64,000 nt of DNA from JASHVB01 sp035535035 (GCA_035535035.1 DATLQW010000184.1:48868-112867), one strand, 5' to 3'; counted from the stretch's first letter, positions 15,807-23,989 are shown. Notes: generated from the letters alone by a model not told the origin. A program made the numbers and translations.

Positions 15807-17459
15807 TCATCCCGGTGGCGCGTCCTGTTCCACCAGGTAATCCCGGTAGCGCGCACGCAACGCGGTCTTCAGCAGCTTGCCCGTGGCGGTGTGCGGCAGT
15901 TCCGCGACCACCAGCACCGCGTCCGGCAGCCACCATTTGGCGACTTTTCCCGCATAGATCCGCAGTACCGACTCCGGATCGATCGTATGGCCCGGACGCG
16001 GCACCACCAGCAGCAGCGGACGCTCGTCCCATTTCGCATGCCGCGCCGCGATCACCGCCGCCTCCAGCACGTCCGGATGCGACACCGCGATGTTCTCCAG
16101 CGTGATCGAGCTGATCCATTCGCCGCCCGACTTCACCACGTCCTTCGAGCGGTCGGTGATTTCCATGAACCCATCGGGATCGATCGTCGCCACGTCGCCG
16201 GTGGCGAACCATCCCTCGGCGTCGCACGCACTGCCCGGTGCGTCGCCGTAATAAGCGCTGGTCACCCACGGCCCGCGCACCATCAGGTCGCCGAACGCCA
16301 CGCCGTCCCATGGCAGCTCATGTCCCTCGCCATCGACGATCTTCATGTCGATACCGGACAGGATGCGCCCCTGCTTCAGCATGTGCCGCACTGCCGCTGC
16401 CTTCTCCAGCCCGACCTGTGCCGGCTTGGGCGCATTGTAGGTGCCGACCGGGCTCAATTCGGTCATGCCCCAGCCATGCTCCACCGTCACGCCGTACTCG
16501 TCGCGGAACGCCTCGATCAGCAGCGGCGGCGCCGCCGAGCCGCCGGTCATGATGCGTGTCACCGTGTGCAGCTTTTCGCCGCTGCTGCGCAGGTGCTGCA
16601 GCAGTCCGAGCCAGACGGTCGGCACGCCGCAGGTCAGCGTGACGCGTTCCTGGTTCAGCAGCGCCGCCATGCTGGCGCCGTCCAGGTGCCGCGCGGGCAG
16701 CACCAGAGCCGCGCCGGTCATTGCCGTGGCGTAGGGAATTCCCCAGGCGTTGACATGGAACATCGGCACAACGGGCAAAATCCGGCTGGTGGCGCGCAGC
16801 GACAGCACGTCGGGCAACGCAATCGCATAGCCGTGCAGCACGGTGGAGCGGTGGCTGTACAGCACGCCTTTCGGCCGGCCGGTCGTTCCGGAGGTGTAGC
16901 ACAGCGCGCTGGCGCTGTTCTCGTCGAAGCCGGGCCAGGCGTAGTCCTCGTCGGCCTCCGCCATCAGCGTGTCGTAGCAGTGCAGCCGCATGCCGGGCGG
17001 CAGCGCGAGTTCCGGCATCTGCGCGGCATTGGCCAGCATCACCACGTCGCGCACGCTGTCGCCGACGCGCGGCGCGATCTGGCCGAGCAATGCGGCGAAG
17101 CCGATATCGACGAACAGCACCCGGTCGCCCGCGTGGTTGACGATATAGACTATGTCGTCCGGATGCAGGCGCGGGTTCACGGTGTGGCAGATCGCCTGCA
17201 TCCCCGGCGCCGCGTAATACACTTCCAGGTGGCGGTAGTCGTTCCACGCCAGCGTGCCGACGCGGTCGCCGGCGGCCACACCCATGTTTTGCAGCACCCG
17301 CGCCAGCCGCCGTGCCCGGCGTTCGGTCTCGCCCCAATTGGTGCGATGGATGCTGCCGTCATGCGTGCGCGAGACGACCTCGCCCGCGGCGTGGTGGCGC
17401 GCGGCATGGGTGAGCAGGGATGAGATCATCAAGGGGTAGGTTTGCATCAGACCGAGCAT
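15807..17459 (-). CDS. Acyl-CoA synthetase (AMP-forming, fatty-acid/acyl-CoA ligase)
   Basis: A 550-residue ANL-superfamily ligase that activates a carboxylate with ATP to the adenylate and then to the CoA thioester. P-loop: CYTSGTTGRPKGVLYSHRS (~residues 187-205). Adenine-binding block: GWGMTELSPVGTYN. Hinge and C-terminal motifs: GWFATGDVATIDPDGFMEIT, DRSKDVVKSGGEWISS and the near-terminal catalytic lysine in TATGKLLKTALR. It most resembles medium/long-chain synthetases of the DmdB/FadD group. ATG 17459 is chosen: GGAGG lies nine bases upstream and MLGLMQTYPLMISSLL matches family starts, although the frame stays open to 17696. It diverges from the cupin gene. Confidence 0.93.
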   Translation of the reverse strand: MLGLMQTYPLMISSLLTHAARHHAAGEVVSRTHDGSIHRTNWGETERRARRLARVLQNMGVAAGDRVGTLAWNDYRHLEVYYAAPGMQAICHTVNPRLHPDDIVYIVNHAGDRVLFVDIGFAALLGQIAPRVGDSVRDVVMLANAAQMPELALPPGMRLHCYDTLMAEADEDYAWPGFDENSASALCYTSGTTGRPKGVLYSHRSTVLHGYAIALPDVLSLRATSRILPVVPMFHVNAWGIPYATAMTGAALVLPARHLDGASMAALLNQERVTLTCGVPTVWLGLLQHLRSSGEKLHTVTRIMTGGSAAPPLLIEAFRDEYGVTVEHGWGMTELSPVGTYNAPKPAQVGLEKAAAVRHMLKQGRILSGIDMKIVDGEGHELPWDGVAFGDLMVRGPWVTSAYYGDAPGSACDAEGWFATGDVATIDPDGFMEITDRSKDVVKSGGEWISSITLENIAVSHPDVLEAAVIAARHAKWDERPLLLVVPRPGHTIDPESVLRIYAGKVAKWWLPDAVLVVAELPHTATGKLLKTALRARYRDYLVEQDAPPG

Positions 17460-17699
17460 GGCCGTTGGCCTCCGATGTCGCCGCGGCATCTTGCCGCGCA
17501 AACCGGCCGATGGGGAGTGCCGGGCGGATGCGGGCGACGTTGGGAGCGGGCCGGGCGGGCGTGTCATGCGCCGGCCGCGGTTTGCCGGGATCGGCGGCAT
17601 CGGACGCCGGGTCGGTCGCGGGCCGTGCCGGGCAGTGCCGGCGATTGACAGGCAGGCCGATTGGTTGCCCGATGGCAGGCAAAGGTGGAGTGCCATGCA

Positions 17700-18464
17700 A
17701 TGATCATCACGGCTGACAGCGCCGCGGCGCGCGCGGCGAACCGGCGCAGGACGGGCAATGGCTGGAACACCACGTTCATCGGCCGGAACCGCAACACCCT
17801 GAAGGCGGGCGAGGCGCCGCCGGAATCCGGCACGCTGTATCCGATGGCGTTCCTGGTGGAGAAGGAATCAGGCGCCGTGGTGCGGCCACATTTCCATGCG
17901 GCGGATCAGTTCCAGGTGGTGGTGCAAGGCGGCGGGCGGCTCGGACGGCACGACATCGGCACCGTCGCGGTACACTACACCGACGCCTGGTCGGCCTATG
18001 GGCCGATCCTCGCCGCCGGCGAGGGCGTTGCGTGGTTCACCCTGCGCAATACCTGGGATCCCGGCGCGCAATACATGCCCGCCGCCCGCTCGGAATTGCG
18101 CGCGGCGCGGGCGCGTTACCAGCATCGCGAAACCACGGCCGGGCCGGTCGCCGCGTGGTCGGAGGAAGAACTCGGCCGGCTGGCGGCGGTGGAGCGCCTG
18201 ACCGAAATGCAAACGGCGGACGGCATGGCGTCGTGGCGCCTCCGCCTTCCGGCCGCTGCCACCGCCATGGGCCCCGATCCGGGCAATGGCGGCGGCCAGT
18301 TCTGGCTGGTGCTGGCCGGCACCGCCTCATGCGCCGGGTCGGCACCGCTGCCGGCGGAGTCCTGCGTGTTCGTCGGCCCCGAGGACTCGGCGCTGTCGGT
18401 CACCGCCGGTCCGGCCGGCGCCGAATTGCTCTGCGTGCAGTTCCCGCTGCTGGCGCGGCACTGA
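17700..18464 (+). CDS. Cupin-domain protein
   Basis: A 254-residue protein with a cupin core: SGAVVRPHFHAADQFQVVVQ (~62-81) has the HxH...Q pattern of a metal-binding first cupin motif. The second half (QFWLVLAGTASCAGSAPLPA, VFVGPEDSALSVTAG) looks like another cupin fold without the histidines, so it is probably bicupin. Cytoplasmic, no signal peptide. Start ATG 17700 follows GGTGGAG by nine bases. It diverges from the acyl-CoA synthetase gene across 240 bp. Substrate unknown. Confidence 0.75.
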   Translation: MIITADSAAARAANRRRTGNGWNTTFIGRNRNTLKAGEAPPESGTLYPMAFLVEKESGAVVRPHFHAADQFQVVVQGGGRLGRHDIGTVAVHYTDAWSAYGPILAAGEGVAWFTLRNTWDPGAQYMPAARSELRAARARYQHRETTAGPVAAWSEEELGRLAAVERLTEMQTADGMASWRLRLPAAATAMGPDPGNGGGQFWLVLAGTASCAGSAPLPAESCVFVGPEDSALSVTAGPAGAELLCVQFPLLARH

Positions 18465-18476
18465 GAGGCAGATGAA

Positions 18477-18505
18477 ACCTCTCCCGCGCACTGCGCGGGA
18501 GAGGT
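18477..18505. terminator. Bidirectional hairpin between cupin and propeller genes
   Basis: ACCTCTCCCGCGCA - C - TGCGCGGGAGAGGT forms a perfect 14-bp stem between two convergent gene ends. It is one member of a hairpin family repeated elsewhere in the window. Confidence 0.7.
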
Positions 18506-18510
18506 GGTGT

Positions 18511-18918
18511 CTAATGTGCGCTCATCCGCGCCGATGCCGGATGCCCGCCCACTTTGAAGCGCTTGCCGGTATCGACCACGTTCGTGCCGTTCACCTTCAA
18601 AATCGAGAAGTCCTCGTCGGTGAAATTGCCGACATAGATGTAGCGCCCGTCCGGGTGGAACGCGACTGCCTCCGGCACACGGCCGACGTCGATCGTCTTG
18701 ATGGGCGTCACCTTCTGGCCCTGGATGCGCAGGACGGTGACGACGCCGGTCTTGTGGTAAAACCAAACCGCCGGATTGTTGGAAGCCTGCACGCTGGCGA
18801 CCACCGCGAGATCGCCTTTCGGGCTCATCGCCAGACCTTCGGGCGCGTCCGGCACGGTGATATGGGCGATGACGTGCGGATGCGGTGCTTGCAGGTCCAC
18901 CACGCTGACCGCGTCCAT
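18511..18918 (-). pseudogene. 3' part of a split beta-propeller (YVTN-type) gene
   Basis: A 135-codon fragment starting DAVSVVDLQAPHPHVIAH and containing PEGLAMSPKGDLAVVASVQ, PEAVAFHPDGRYIYVGNF and EDFSILKVNGTN, i.e. about three propeller blades with the SPKGD / HPDGRYIYVGN signature, then a natural stop. It lacks a signal peptide and the earlier blades. Those lie at 23137-23898 on the same strand; joined at the insertion point the frame is preserved (Ala-Asp-Gly-Asn + Met-Asp-Ala-Val). The ATG at 18918 is probably just an internal codon. Not expected to give a functional protein alone. Confidence 0.85.
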
Positions 18919-19403
18919 ATGGCACGCCTGCCGTTTCCCGTGGTGCGCGAGCTGGCCGAGGCCGTGAGGGCCGCTTCCGTGGTGACGGAGAAGGAAGCGG
19001 GAAACTCCGTCGCGGGGTCATAGCACTCGTCCTTCTGCCGGAACGCGACTGCAGGACCTGCACCGCGCACCAGCAGAAAGCCTATGGCTGTGATGCCCGC
19101 AAACTGCCTGACGGATCGTGGAAGAACCCCGCTTCGCAACCCCTTCGCATAGACGAGGGTAAGGGGGCCGGGCCGCAGTCTGATTTTGCCTGCCCCCGCC
19201 GCGTCATCAAAGACGAGCCGCTGTTGTGGTCGCGGTTGCTGACCCTTTACCGTGGCTACAGTCAGGGGTTTTTGCCCGACGAGGGTAGTATTTCGGGGCA
19301 GAGCGCCCGGGGCTGGTCCATGCTCACCCTGCTCGACGGTTACATGCAGGAAGCGCGCAACGACGCGATGGAAGAGGCGCGGAAAAAATCTAGATGGGTT
19401 TGA
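18919..19403 (+). CDS. Phage tail assembly chaperone with -1 frameshift (5'-truncated)
   Basis: Two overlapping frames. The first, in the frame of 18919, reads MARLPFPVVRELAEAVRAAS and ends at TAG 19021-19023. The second, one base back, has no usable start codon but is clearly coding to TGA 19401-19403 (ERDCRTCTAHQQKAYGCD, LLWSRLLTLYRGYSQGFLP, LDGYMQEARNDAMEEARKK). A G GGA AAC heptamer at 18999-19005, in the right phase just before the first stop, is the same type of slippery site as lambda's GGGAAAG in G/GT. Slippage would fuse the frames to about 162 residues. This is the standard arrangement just upstream of tape-measure genes. The true 5' end is lost at the junction. Confidence 0.65.
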
Positions 19404-19824
19404 CTCTCAAGGGCCGTCGCAAGGGGGGTGAAACGCTGCCGCCCGATAACAGCTTGAACGCGCAGAGGCTCGCAGGTTTAGACATCTTGGTTATGTCAGT
19501 TACACCCCAGTAACCTTCGAACGCGGTGTCGCCGAGATGTTTCCCCGGCCTAAAGACCTTGCGGTCATCCAGGTCACAGACTGGGATGTAAGAGGCAAAC
19601 ACCGCTGAGAACCTGACCAAGCCAGGGTTTGGCGAGCCGTGGGTTTCGTATAGATACACAAGATCGCCAGGCTCAATGTGCGGAGGCTTGTGCGTAGTCC
19701 ACGCCACGAATCCGGGTGTAAGGTTGGTCCCAAACACGCATACTGAGCCTGGGTGGTTTCTGCAGCGACATATCGCCCTGAGCAAGTGTTCATAGGGCAC
19801 AGGCGCCAATAGTGAGTGTGTCAC
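19390..19824 (-). CDS. Small ASCH/PUA-like protein, phage cargo gene
   Basis: A 144-residue protein on the strand opposite the phage tail genes, overlapping the chaperone end by 14 bp. It contains SVCVFGTNLTPGFVAWTTHK, EPGDLVYLYETHGSPNPGL and VRFSAVFASYIPVCDL, a pattern (small beta-barrel with GD-lhLhe-) that suggests an ASCH/EVE-type RNA- or modified-base-binding fold; this is inference. Codon use is less GC-biased than the host. Its AT-rich upstream region (19825-19988) would be its promoter. An oppositely oriented small gene inside a tail operon is typical of phage moron genes. Confidence 0.6.
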   Translation of the reverse strand: MTHSLLAPVPYEHLLRAICRCRNHPGSVCVFGTNLTPGFVAWTTHKPPHIEPGDLVYLYETHGSPNPGLVRFSAVFASYIPVCDLDDRKVFRPGKHLGDTAFEGYWGVTDITKMSKPASLCAFKLLSGGSVSPPLRRPLRVKPI

Positions 19825-19988
19825 GGATCGTTCTCCCCTAGGACACAGGCATAGTGCTCCCCCGTGGAGGCCTCGGCAAGCCAGAAAAACATAAGTTAAA
19901 ACAGTGCGGTAGGTGCTATTCTTATTGCATCAGGTAGTTAACAATATAAACTAGGTACTGTCCTAATAAACCAAAAGGAGCAGGCAAC
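19825..19988. promoter_or_regulatory. AT-rich divergent promoter region in the phage fragment
   Basis: A 164-bp stretch much lower in GC than its surroundings lies between the minus-strand ASCH-like gene and the plus-strand small gene at 19989. TAGTTAACAATATAAACTAG and nearby TA-rich words could hold -10 boxes for either direction. AAAAGGAG precedes ATG 19989. No single promoter can be fixed by eye. Confidence 0.4.
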
Positions 19989-20080
19989 ATGCAACAAGTA
20001 ATAGTCGAGTTGTTGGACAGCCGGGGCGGCGATTTGCAATCAATTGCACCGCTGTTTACCGCCGCTTTCCCCGGCACTTA

Positions 20081-21067
20081 GTGTCCGTCCGGAAACAAAT
20101 TGAGTCTTTTGAATCGGTTAGCAATCCCCTTTTGAAGTCCGGCGAGCGCCTCTTGAACTCATTGAATCCGTTACCACTTTTTGCCTCCTGCATGGAGTTG
20201 AGGGCACCCGATGTGGACCAAGGAGAGCCGCCGTCGCTATGACCGGAGCGGGCTGCGCTACGAGACGGACCTCACCGATGACGAATGGGCGGAGATTGCG
20301 CCCTGGCTACCGCCAGCCAAGCCGGGCGGCAACAAGCGCTCGGTCAACCTGCGCGAGGTGGTCAACGGACTGATGTATCTCCTCGGCACTGGCTGCCAGT
20401 GGCGCGCAATCCCGAAGGACCTGGCGGCGCGCAGCACGGTGTATGACTACTTCGACCGTTGGCAGTGGGATGGCACGTTGCGGCACATCCACCATGCTCT
20501 CTGTATCAAATGCCGCGAGGAAGCGTCACGCGAGGCCAGTCCAACGGCGGCGATCATCGATGCCCAGAGCGTCAAAAGCGCAGAGAAGGGCGGCGCGCAT
20601 ATCGATGCGCATGGGTATGACGCGGGAAAGAAGGTCAAAGGCAAAAAGCGGCACATTCTGGTCGACACGGAAGGTTTGCTGCTGCATGCCATCGTCACTG
20701 CTGCGGATATCCAGGATCGTGATGGCGGAGCGTGGCTGCTGGGTACACTGTTCGGTCTCTATCCCTTCCTGCTGAAGCTCTACGCCGATGGCGGATACCA
20801 GGGGCCGGAGTTCCGCGCGTCCGTGCAAGCCGTCCTCTCGCAAGTTGATGTAGAGATCGTCAAGCGCTCCGATCAGGCCAAGGGCTTTGTGGTGTTGCCC
20901 AAACGCTGGGTCGTCGAGAGGACGCTCGCCTGGCTCAATCGCTGCCGCCGGCTGAGCAAGGACTGGGAGTGCCTCAACCACAAGGCGCAGGCGTTTCTGC
21001 TGATGGCGTCCATCCGCTTCATGGTCAGGAGGCTATGCCGGGCCTAGCGATGTTTCCGGACAGACTC
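20081..21067 (+). mobile_element. IS5-family insertion sequence (987 bp) with TTA target duplication
   Basis: Imperfect 16-bp terminal inverted repeats: left GTGTCCGTCCGGAAAC (20081-20096), right GTTTCCGGACAGACTC (21052-21067), 14 of 16 matching when inverted. The element is flanked by TTA at 20078-20080 and 21068-21070, fitting the TNA target of IS5/IS1031-type elements. It carries one complete transposase gene and looks intact and recent. Confidence 0.92.
20211..21047 (+). CDS. IS5-family transposase
   Basis: A 278-residue DDE transposase. The N-terminal DUF4096-like block is LTDDEWAEIAPWLPPAKPGG with TGCQWRAIPKDL. The catalytic core has AIIDAQSVKSAEKGG (first D), LYADGGYQGPEF (second D) and VVLPKRWVVERTLAWLNRCR (E, with the Y-(2)-R-(3)-E-like arrangement of IS4/IS5). 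Length is normal and no stop or frameshift is present, so it is probably active. It begins 130 bp inside the left inverted repeat. Confidence 0.95.
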   Translation: MWTKESRRRYDRSGLRYETDLTDDEWAEIAPWLPPAKPGGNKRSVNLREVVNGLMYLLGTGCQWRAIPKDLAARSTVYDYFDRWQWDGTLRHIHHALCIKCREEASREASPTAAIIDAQSVKSAEKGGAHIDAHGYDAGKKVKGKKRHILVDTEGLLLHAIVTAADIQDRDGGAWLLGTLFGLYPFLLKLYADGGYQGPEFRASVQAVLSQVDVEIVKRSDQAKGFVVLPKRWVVERTLAWLNRCRRLSKDWECLNHKAQAFLLMASIRFMVRRLCRA

Positions 21068-21196
21068 TTACGACTTCGACAACCTGAGCCCGCTGGTCGA
21101 AAAGGCCGACGCCGTGGCAGCCGTGGTGCTGCCCGACCGCAACCTGACCGACCTGGCATTTCGTATCACCACAGTGCACTGACCAAGGAGGGTCGT

Positions 21197-21721
21197 ATGC
21201 AGTCCCAGGAGTTTCTTCTCCACCGCGCCCGCAAGATGCTGGGCGACGCCAACAGCAGCATTTTGGGGGTCGGCCGCATCTTGCAGACCGTCCTCAAGAA
21301 AGGCGGGTTCAACGATTTCTGCGAGGCCCTGCCGATGCACCACCGCAAGGCGCGGGACCTGGCCGCCATCGCGGTGGCCGTTGACAAGCACCTGTTGGCA
21401 GAAAAGGACATTCTGGAACTGGGGTGGTCGAAGGCCCGCACCATTGCCGCCGGGGCCAAAACCAAGGCCGGCGCCAAAAAGGCTATCGCCTACGCGACCG
21501 TGCACAGTTCGGCCGATCTGGCGAAGTACCTCAAGACCGGCAAGCACAAGAAGCTGATCGCCAAGACGTTCTTCCTGACGAAGGCCGAGGCCAACGAACT
21601 GGAAGAAGCCCTGCTGCGGGCCGGCGCCTCGATCAAGGGCGGCCGGTACGAAAACCGGGAAGAAGGCCTTATGACCATCGTACGGCAGTACGTCCACGCC
21701 AAACTGCCCCTGGCCGCGTAA
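21197..21721 (+). CDS. Phage-fragment hypothetical protein, basic helical
   Basis: A 174-residue, lysine-rich, predominantly helical protein starting MQSQEFLLHRARKMLGDANS, with AAGGAGG eight bases before ATG 21197 and 14 bp after the previous gene. The middle (LGVGRILQTVLKKGGFNDFC, HHRKARDLAAIAVAVDKHLL, LGWSKARTIAAGAKTKAGAK) has a helix-turn-helix feel similar to phage and plasmid proteins that bind DNA; that is inference only. Not a recognised structural protein. Position between tail chaperone and tape-measure genes is unusual for a DNA-binding protein and suggests cargo. Confidence 0.65.
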   Translation: MQSQEFLLHRARKMLGDANSSILGVGRILQTVLKKGGFNDFCEALPMHHRKARDLAAIAVAVDKHLLAEKDILELGWSKARTIAAGAKTKAGAKKAIAYATVHSSADLAKYLKTGKHKKLIAKTFFLTKAEANELEEALLRAGASIKGGRYENREEGLMTIVRQYVHAKLPLAA

Positions 21722-21785
21722 CGTATTGACAGACCGTTGCGGCACGGCGCAGGGTCGCCCAGCGAAACCAAGGGAGGCACAAGAG

Positions 21786-22265
21786 ATGGATCCCGCTGTG
21801 AAAGTTATGCTTCGGATCGGAGGCGTGGTGTTGTTGTTTCTTGGTGCAGTGTGGTTGGATGGTAGGGCCCACCACCCAGGTTTTACGGCACCCCGCGCTA
21901 AAACTGAGAAAACTTACATGGAACCGCTGTTCAAGATGGGGGCGCTTATTGGTTGCTGCGGCGAAGACACCGTCACCATGTTCGTGAAAAACACATCAGA
22001 CAAGGTTCTGACCGAGCTGATGTGGGACGCTCAAATAAAAGGCCCGCGACAAAACGAGACTGTTACTTTCCTGGTGAAGTATGTTGATCCTGGTGCCACA
22101 GTAAGCGATACCGCTTACACCCAAGACGCCCCCGCGCCCTACTCCACCACAGTGGTTGTTCGAGGGGTCAGTATCTGCATGATAAACGGAAAATACTATC
22201 GCGGCTGTTCAAGACTTATTGGAGAGGGTGATACGGTCACGCCTGTGCAAGTGCGTATCCCTTGA
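21786..22265 (+). CDS. Membrane-anchored hypothetical protein in phage fragment
   Basis: A 159-residue protein with one N-terminal membrane segment (VMLRIGGVVLLFLGAVWLDG, residues ~7-26) and an exported domain beginning after it (FKMGALIGCCGEDTVTMFVK). The exported part reads as a beta-sandwich with a CC pair and later SICMINGKYYRGCS. GGGAGGCACAAGAG precedes ATG 21786. I do not recognise the family; a superinfection-exclusion or lysogenic-conversion role would fit a membrane-anchored moron but is only a guess. Confidence 0.6.
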   Translation: MDPAVKVMLRIGGVVLLFLGAVWLDGRAHHPGFTAPRAKTEKTYMEPLFKMGALIGCCGEDTVTMFVKNTSDKVLTELMWDAQIKGPRQNETVTFLVKYVDPGATVSDTAYTQDAPAPYSTTVVVRGVSICMINGKYYRGCSRLIGEGDTVTPVQVRIP

Positions 22266-22382
22266 TGCAGATATAGAACCCGCTGCACTCAATTGCACGC
22301 TGATCGCCCCACACAGGGGCACAAGGCCGCTTGTCCATACTGCCGCCATTAGGTTCTGCCCTACGATACCGTGGGGTGACCT

Positions 22383-23136
22383 GTGTCCGGCAACAGCGGC
22401 GACCTGCTTTTTACTGTAAAAATGCAAGACGAGGCGTCGGCCGCGTTCAAGCAGCTGTCGTCCAACATCACCGATTTGGCCGTCGTAACGCGCGCCCTGC
22501 AAAACGCGCATGTGTCGGCGACAACCGCCATACGCGGCGCGACGACTGCTGTGTTGGCCCACAAAACGGCTACCAAGGAGTCGGCCGACGAGTTGCGCGA
22601 GGCGTCCTACGTGGTGCGCCTATTCGCCTCGGCCCACAGCATGCTGGGCGAGAAGCTCCGCGAAGGCGCGATGTCTCTCGGCAAGTTCGGCACTGTGCTC
22701 GGGGAGATGGGCCCGGCCGGCATAGCAGCAGCCGGTGTTATCGGCCTTGTGGGCGACCGCTTGAAAGACTCTGTGCAGTCTTACGCCCGGTTTGAAGCCC
22801 AAGGTGTACGCCTGAACGCCACTCTCAAGGCGTTGGGAGAACAAGGCAAAATATCGCTGGGAGGCCTGGACGCCGCTGCCCAGAAAGTGTCGCGCAACAC
22901 GCTGTTTAGCCCCGATCAGATTATCCAGGGTGGCGTGGAAGTCGCCAAGGTCGCCGGCCTGACGGGGGACCAGATAAAGAAGCTGTTGCCCCAGCTTGCC
23001 GATATGGCGGCCTACATGGGTACGAGCATACCGGCAGCCGCCAACATGATGACCCGCATGCTGCAGAACCCGATCATGGGGTTGATGTATCTGCAGCGGG
23101 TGACGCGCGATGTCACCCAGGCAGACCGGGAGCACA
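22383..23136 (+). pseudogene. 5' fragment of a phage tail tape-measure protein gene
   Basis: A GTG start at 22383 opens ~251 residues of an alanine-rich helical protein: LLFTVKMQDEASAAFKQLSS, then GPAGIAAAGVIGLVGDRLKD and FSPDQIIQGGVEVAKVAGLT, GTSIPAAANMMTRMLQNPIM. The VKAxDxAS-AFxxL opening and the later GxxxxxAA--MT block are typical of tape-measure proteins, which set tail length and are normally 600-1500 residues. The homologous sequence stops at the junction with the propeller gene near 23136; the frame runs on only into antisense of that gene (to 23177). Confidence 0.75.
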
Positions 23137-23898
23137 ATTGCCGTCGGCTGTCCCTCCGAAGCCGTTGTCGGCGGTGATCGCCAGCTTCGAATCCGGCGTG
23201 ACCACGACGTTGTAGGGGAACAGATAGATCGGCAGGTCGAGTTTGTTGTAGGTCACCTTGTCACCGTTCACGTCGAGCACTGCCACGTGGTTGTCCGGCG
23301 ACTTGACCGCCAGGGCGTGCTTGCCGTCGGGGGTGAACTCGACCGTCGAGACGCTGCCGCCCATCGCGATCGTGCCGATCTGCGTCACCTGCGTGCCGGC
23401 GATCTTCAACACGCTGATCGTGCCGTCGGCGCGGTTGCACACCAGCGCGATGTCGCCCTTCGGACTGAACGACAGGCCAGAGGGCTGCTTGCCCAGCGTC
23501 AGCGTCTCCGCGAGTTTCGGCGGGTTGGCCTTGAGGTCGATGACGAACAGTTTGTCGGTCGGCACCATCTTGCGCGTGCCGTTGTCGTCCACCACGGTCA
23601 TCGAATCCGCCACCAGCGCGATGCTGTTGTCGGGCGAGATGGCAAGGTTGGTCGGCGGCCCGACGATCGAGTTCTCGAGTTGCAAGGTGGCGACGATCTT
23701 CGGCGCCTCGGGCTTCGCCAGGTCAACGATCTGCACGGTGTCCTTGCCGCTCGGCGAGATAATCGGCTTGCCCTGATCGTCCCAGATGATCTTCTCGTCG
23801 TTGCCGACGATCATGTATGGCGCGGCGAGCGCGGTGTTGGCCGCAAACAGCAGGCCAACCGCGCTGGCGACGGCGTGCCGCAGCGTGGGTGACGACAT
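23137..23898 (-). pseudogene. 5' part of a split secreted beta-propeller gene
   Basis: A 254-codon fragment from ATG 23898, with AAAGGGGG upstream. Residues 1-28 are a Sec signal peptide (RHAVASAVGLLFAANTALAA). Blades follow with NLAISPDNSIALVADSMTVV, GLSFSPKGDIALVCNRADGT, VEFTPDGKHALAVKSPDNHV and VVVTPDSKLAITADNGFGG, the xPDG/SPKGD-hALV pattern of YVTN/lactonase-like propellers. It ends at Ala-Asp-Gly-Asn where phage sequence begins. With 18511-18918 the ancestral protein would be about 389 residues, periplasmic. As it stands the product would end in a short foreign tail (CAPGLPG). Confidence 0.85.
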
Positions 23899-23964
23899 CG
23901 GTTTCCCCCTTTGGTGTTTTTGGCGCGGCGAAGTGTGGGCGGGAACGGGAAGGTTCGCAAGTAC

Positions 23965-23989
23965 ACCTCGCCCGCGAAGCGGGAGAGGT
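23965..23989. repeat. Dispersed hairpin repeat (CCTCxCCCGC-GAA-GCGGGAGAGG type)
   Basis: ACCTCGCCCGC - GAA - GCGGGAGAGGT, an 11-bp stem with one mismatch, just upstream of the propeller start. A related copy AACCCCGC-TTC-GCGGGCGAGGTT is at 24077-24099, overlapping the end of the next gene. Confidence 0.7.

Larger units (their letters stand above)
19989..21182 (+). pseudogene. 67-residue phage gene split by the IS5 element
   Basis: ATG 19989, with AAGGAG upstream, opens MQQVIVELLDSRGGDLQSIA and then FTAAFPGT, where a TAG is created at the IS boundary (20079-20081). Removing the IS (20081-21067) and one TTA copy restores an uninterrupted frame that continues YDFDNLSPLVEKADAVAAVV and LTDLAFRITTVH to TGA 21180-21182, 67 residues in all. 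Restoration of one frame across the excision confirms the element boundaries. Function unknown. Confidence 0.85.
18919..23136 (+). mobile_element. 4.2-kb phage tail-gene fragment inserted in the propeller gene
   Basis: The two halves of a propeller gene flank this stretch, and both of its ends fall inside phage genes: a 5'-truncated tail assembly chaperone on the left and a 3'-truncated tape-measure gene on the right. Between them are small genes of unknown function and an IS5-family element. Base composition is lower in GC in places (for example 19825-19988) and codon bias weaker than in the host. No integrase, att site or target duplication is visible at the ends, so it is not a normal prophage or transposon. 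It could be an illegitimate-recombination product or an assembly join. Confidence 0.75.

Noticed and set aside
18917..23138. Possible AT target duplication flanking the phage fragment
   Set aside because: If a 2-bp AT duplication is assumed the restored propeller frame breaks; the simple blunt join keeps the frame, so no duplication is claimed.
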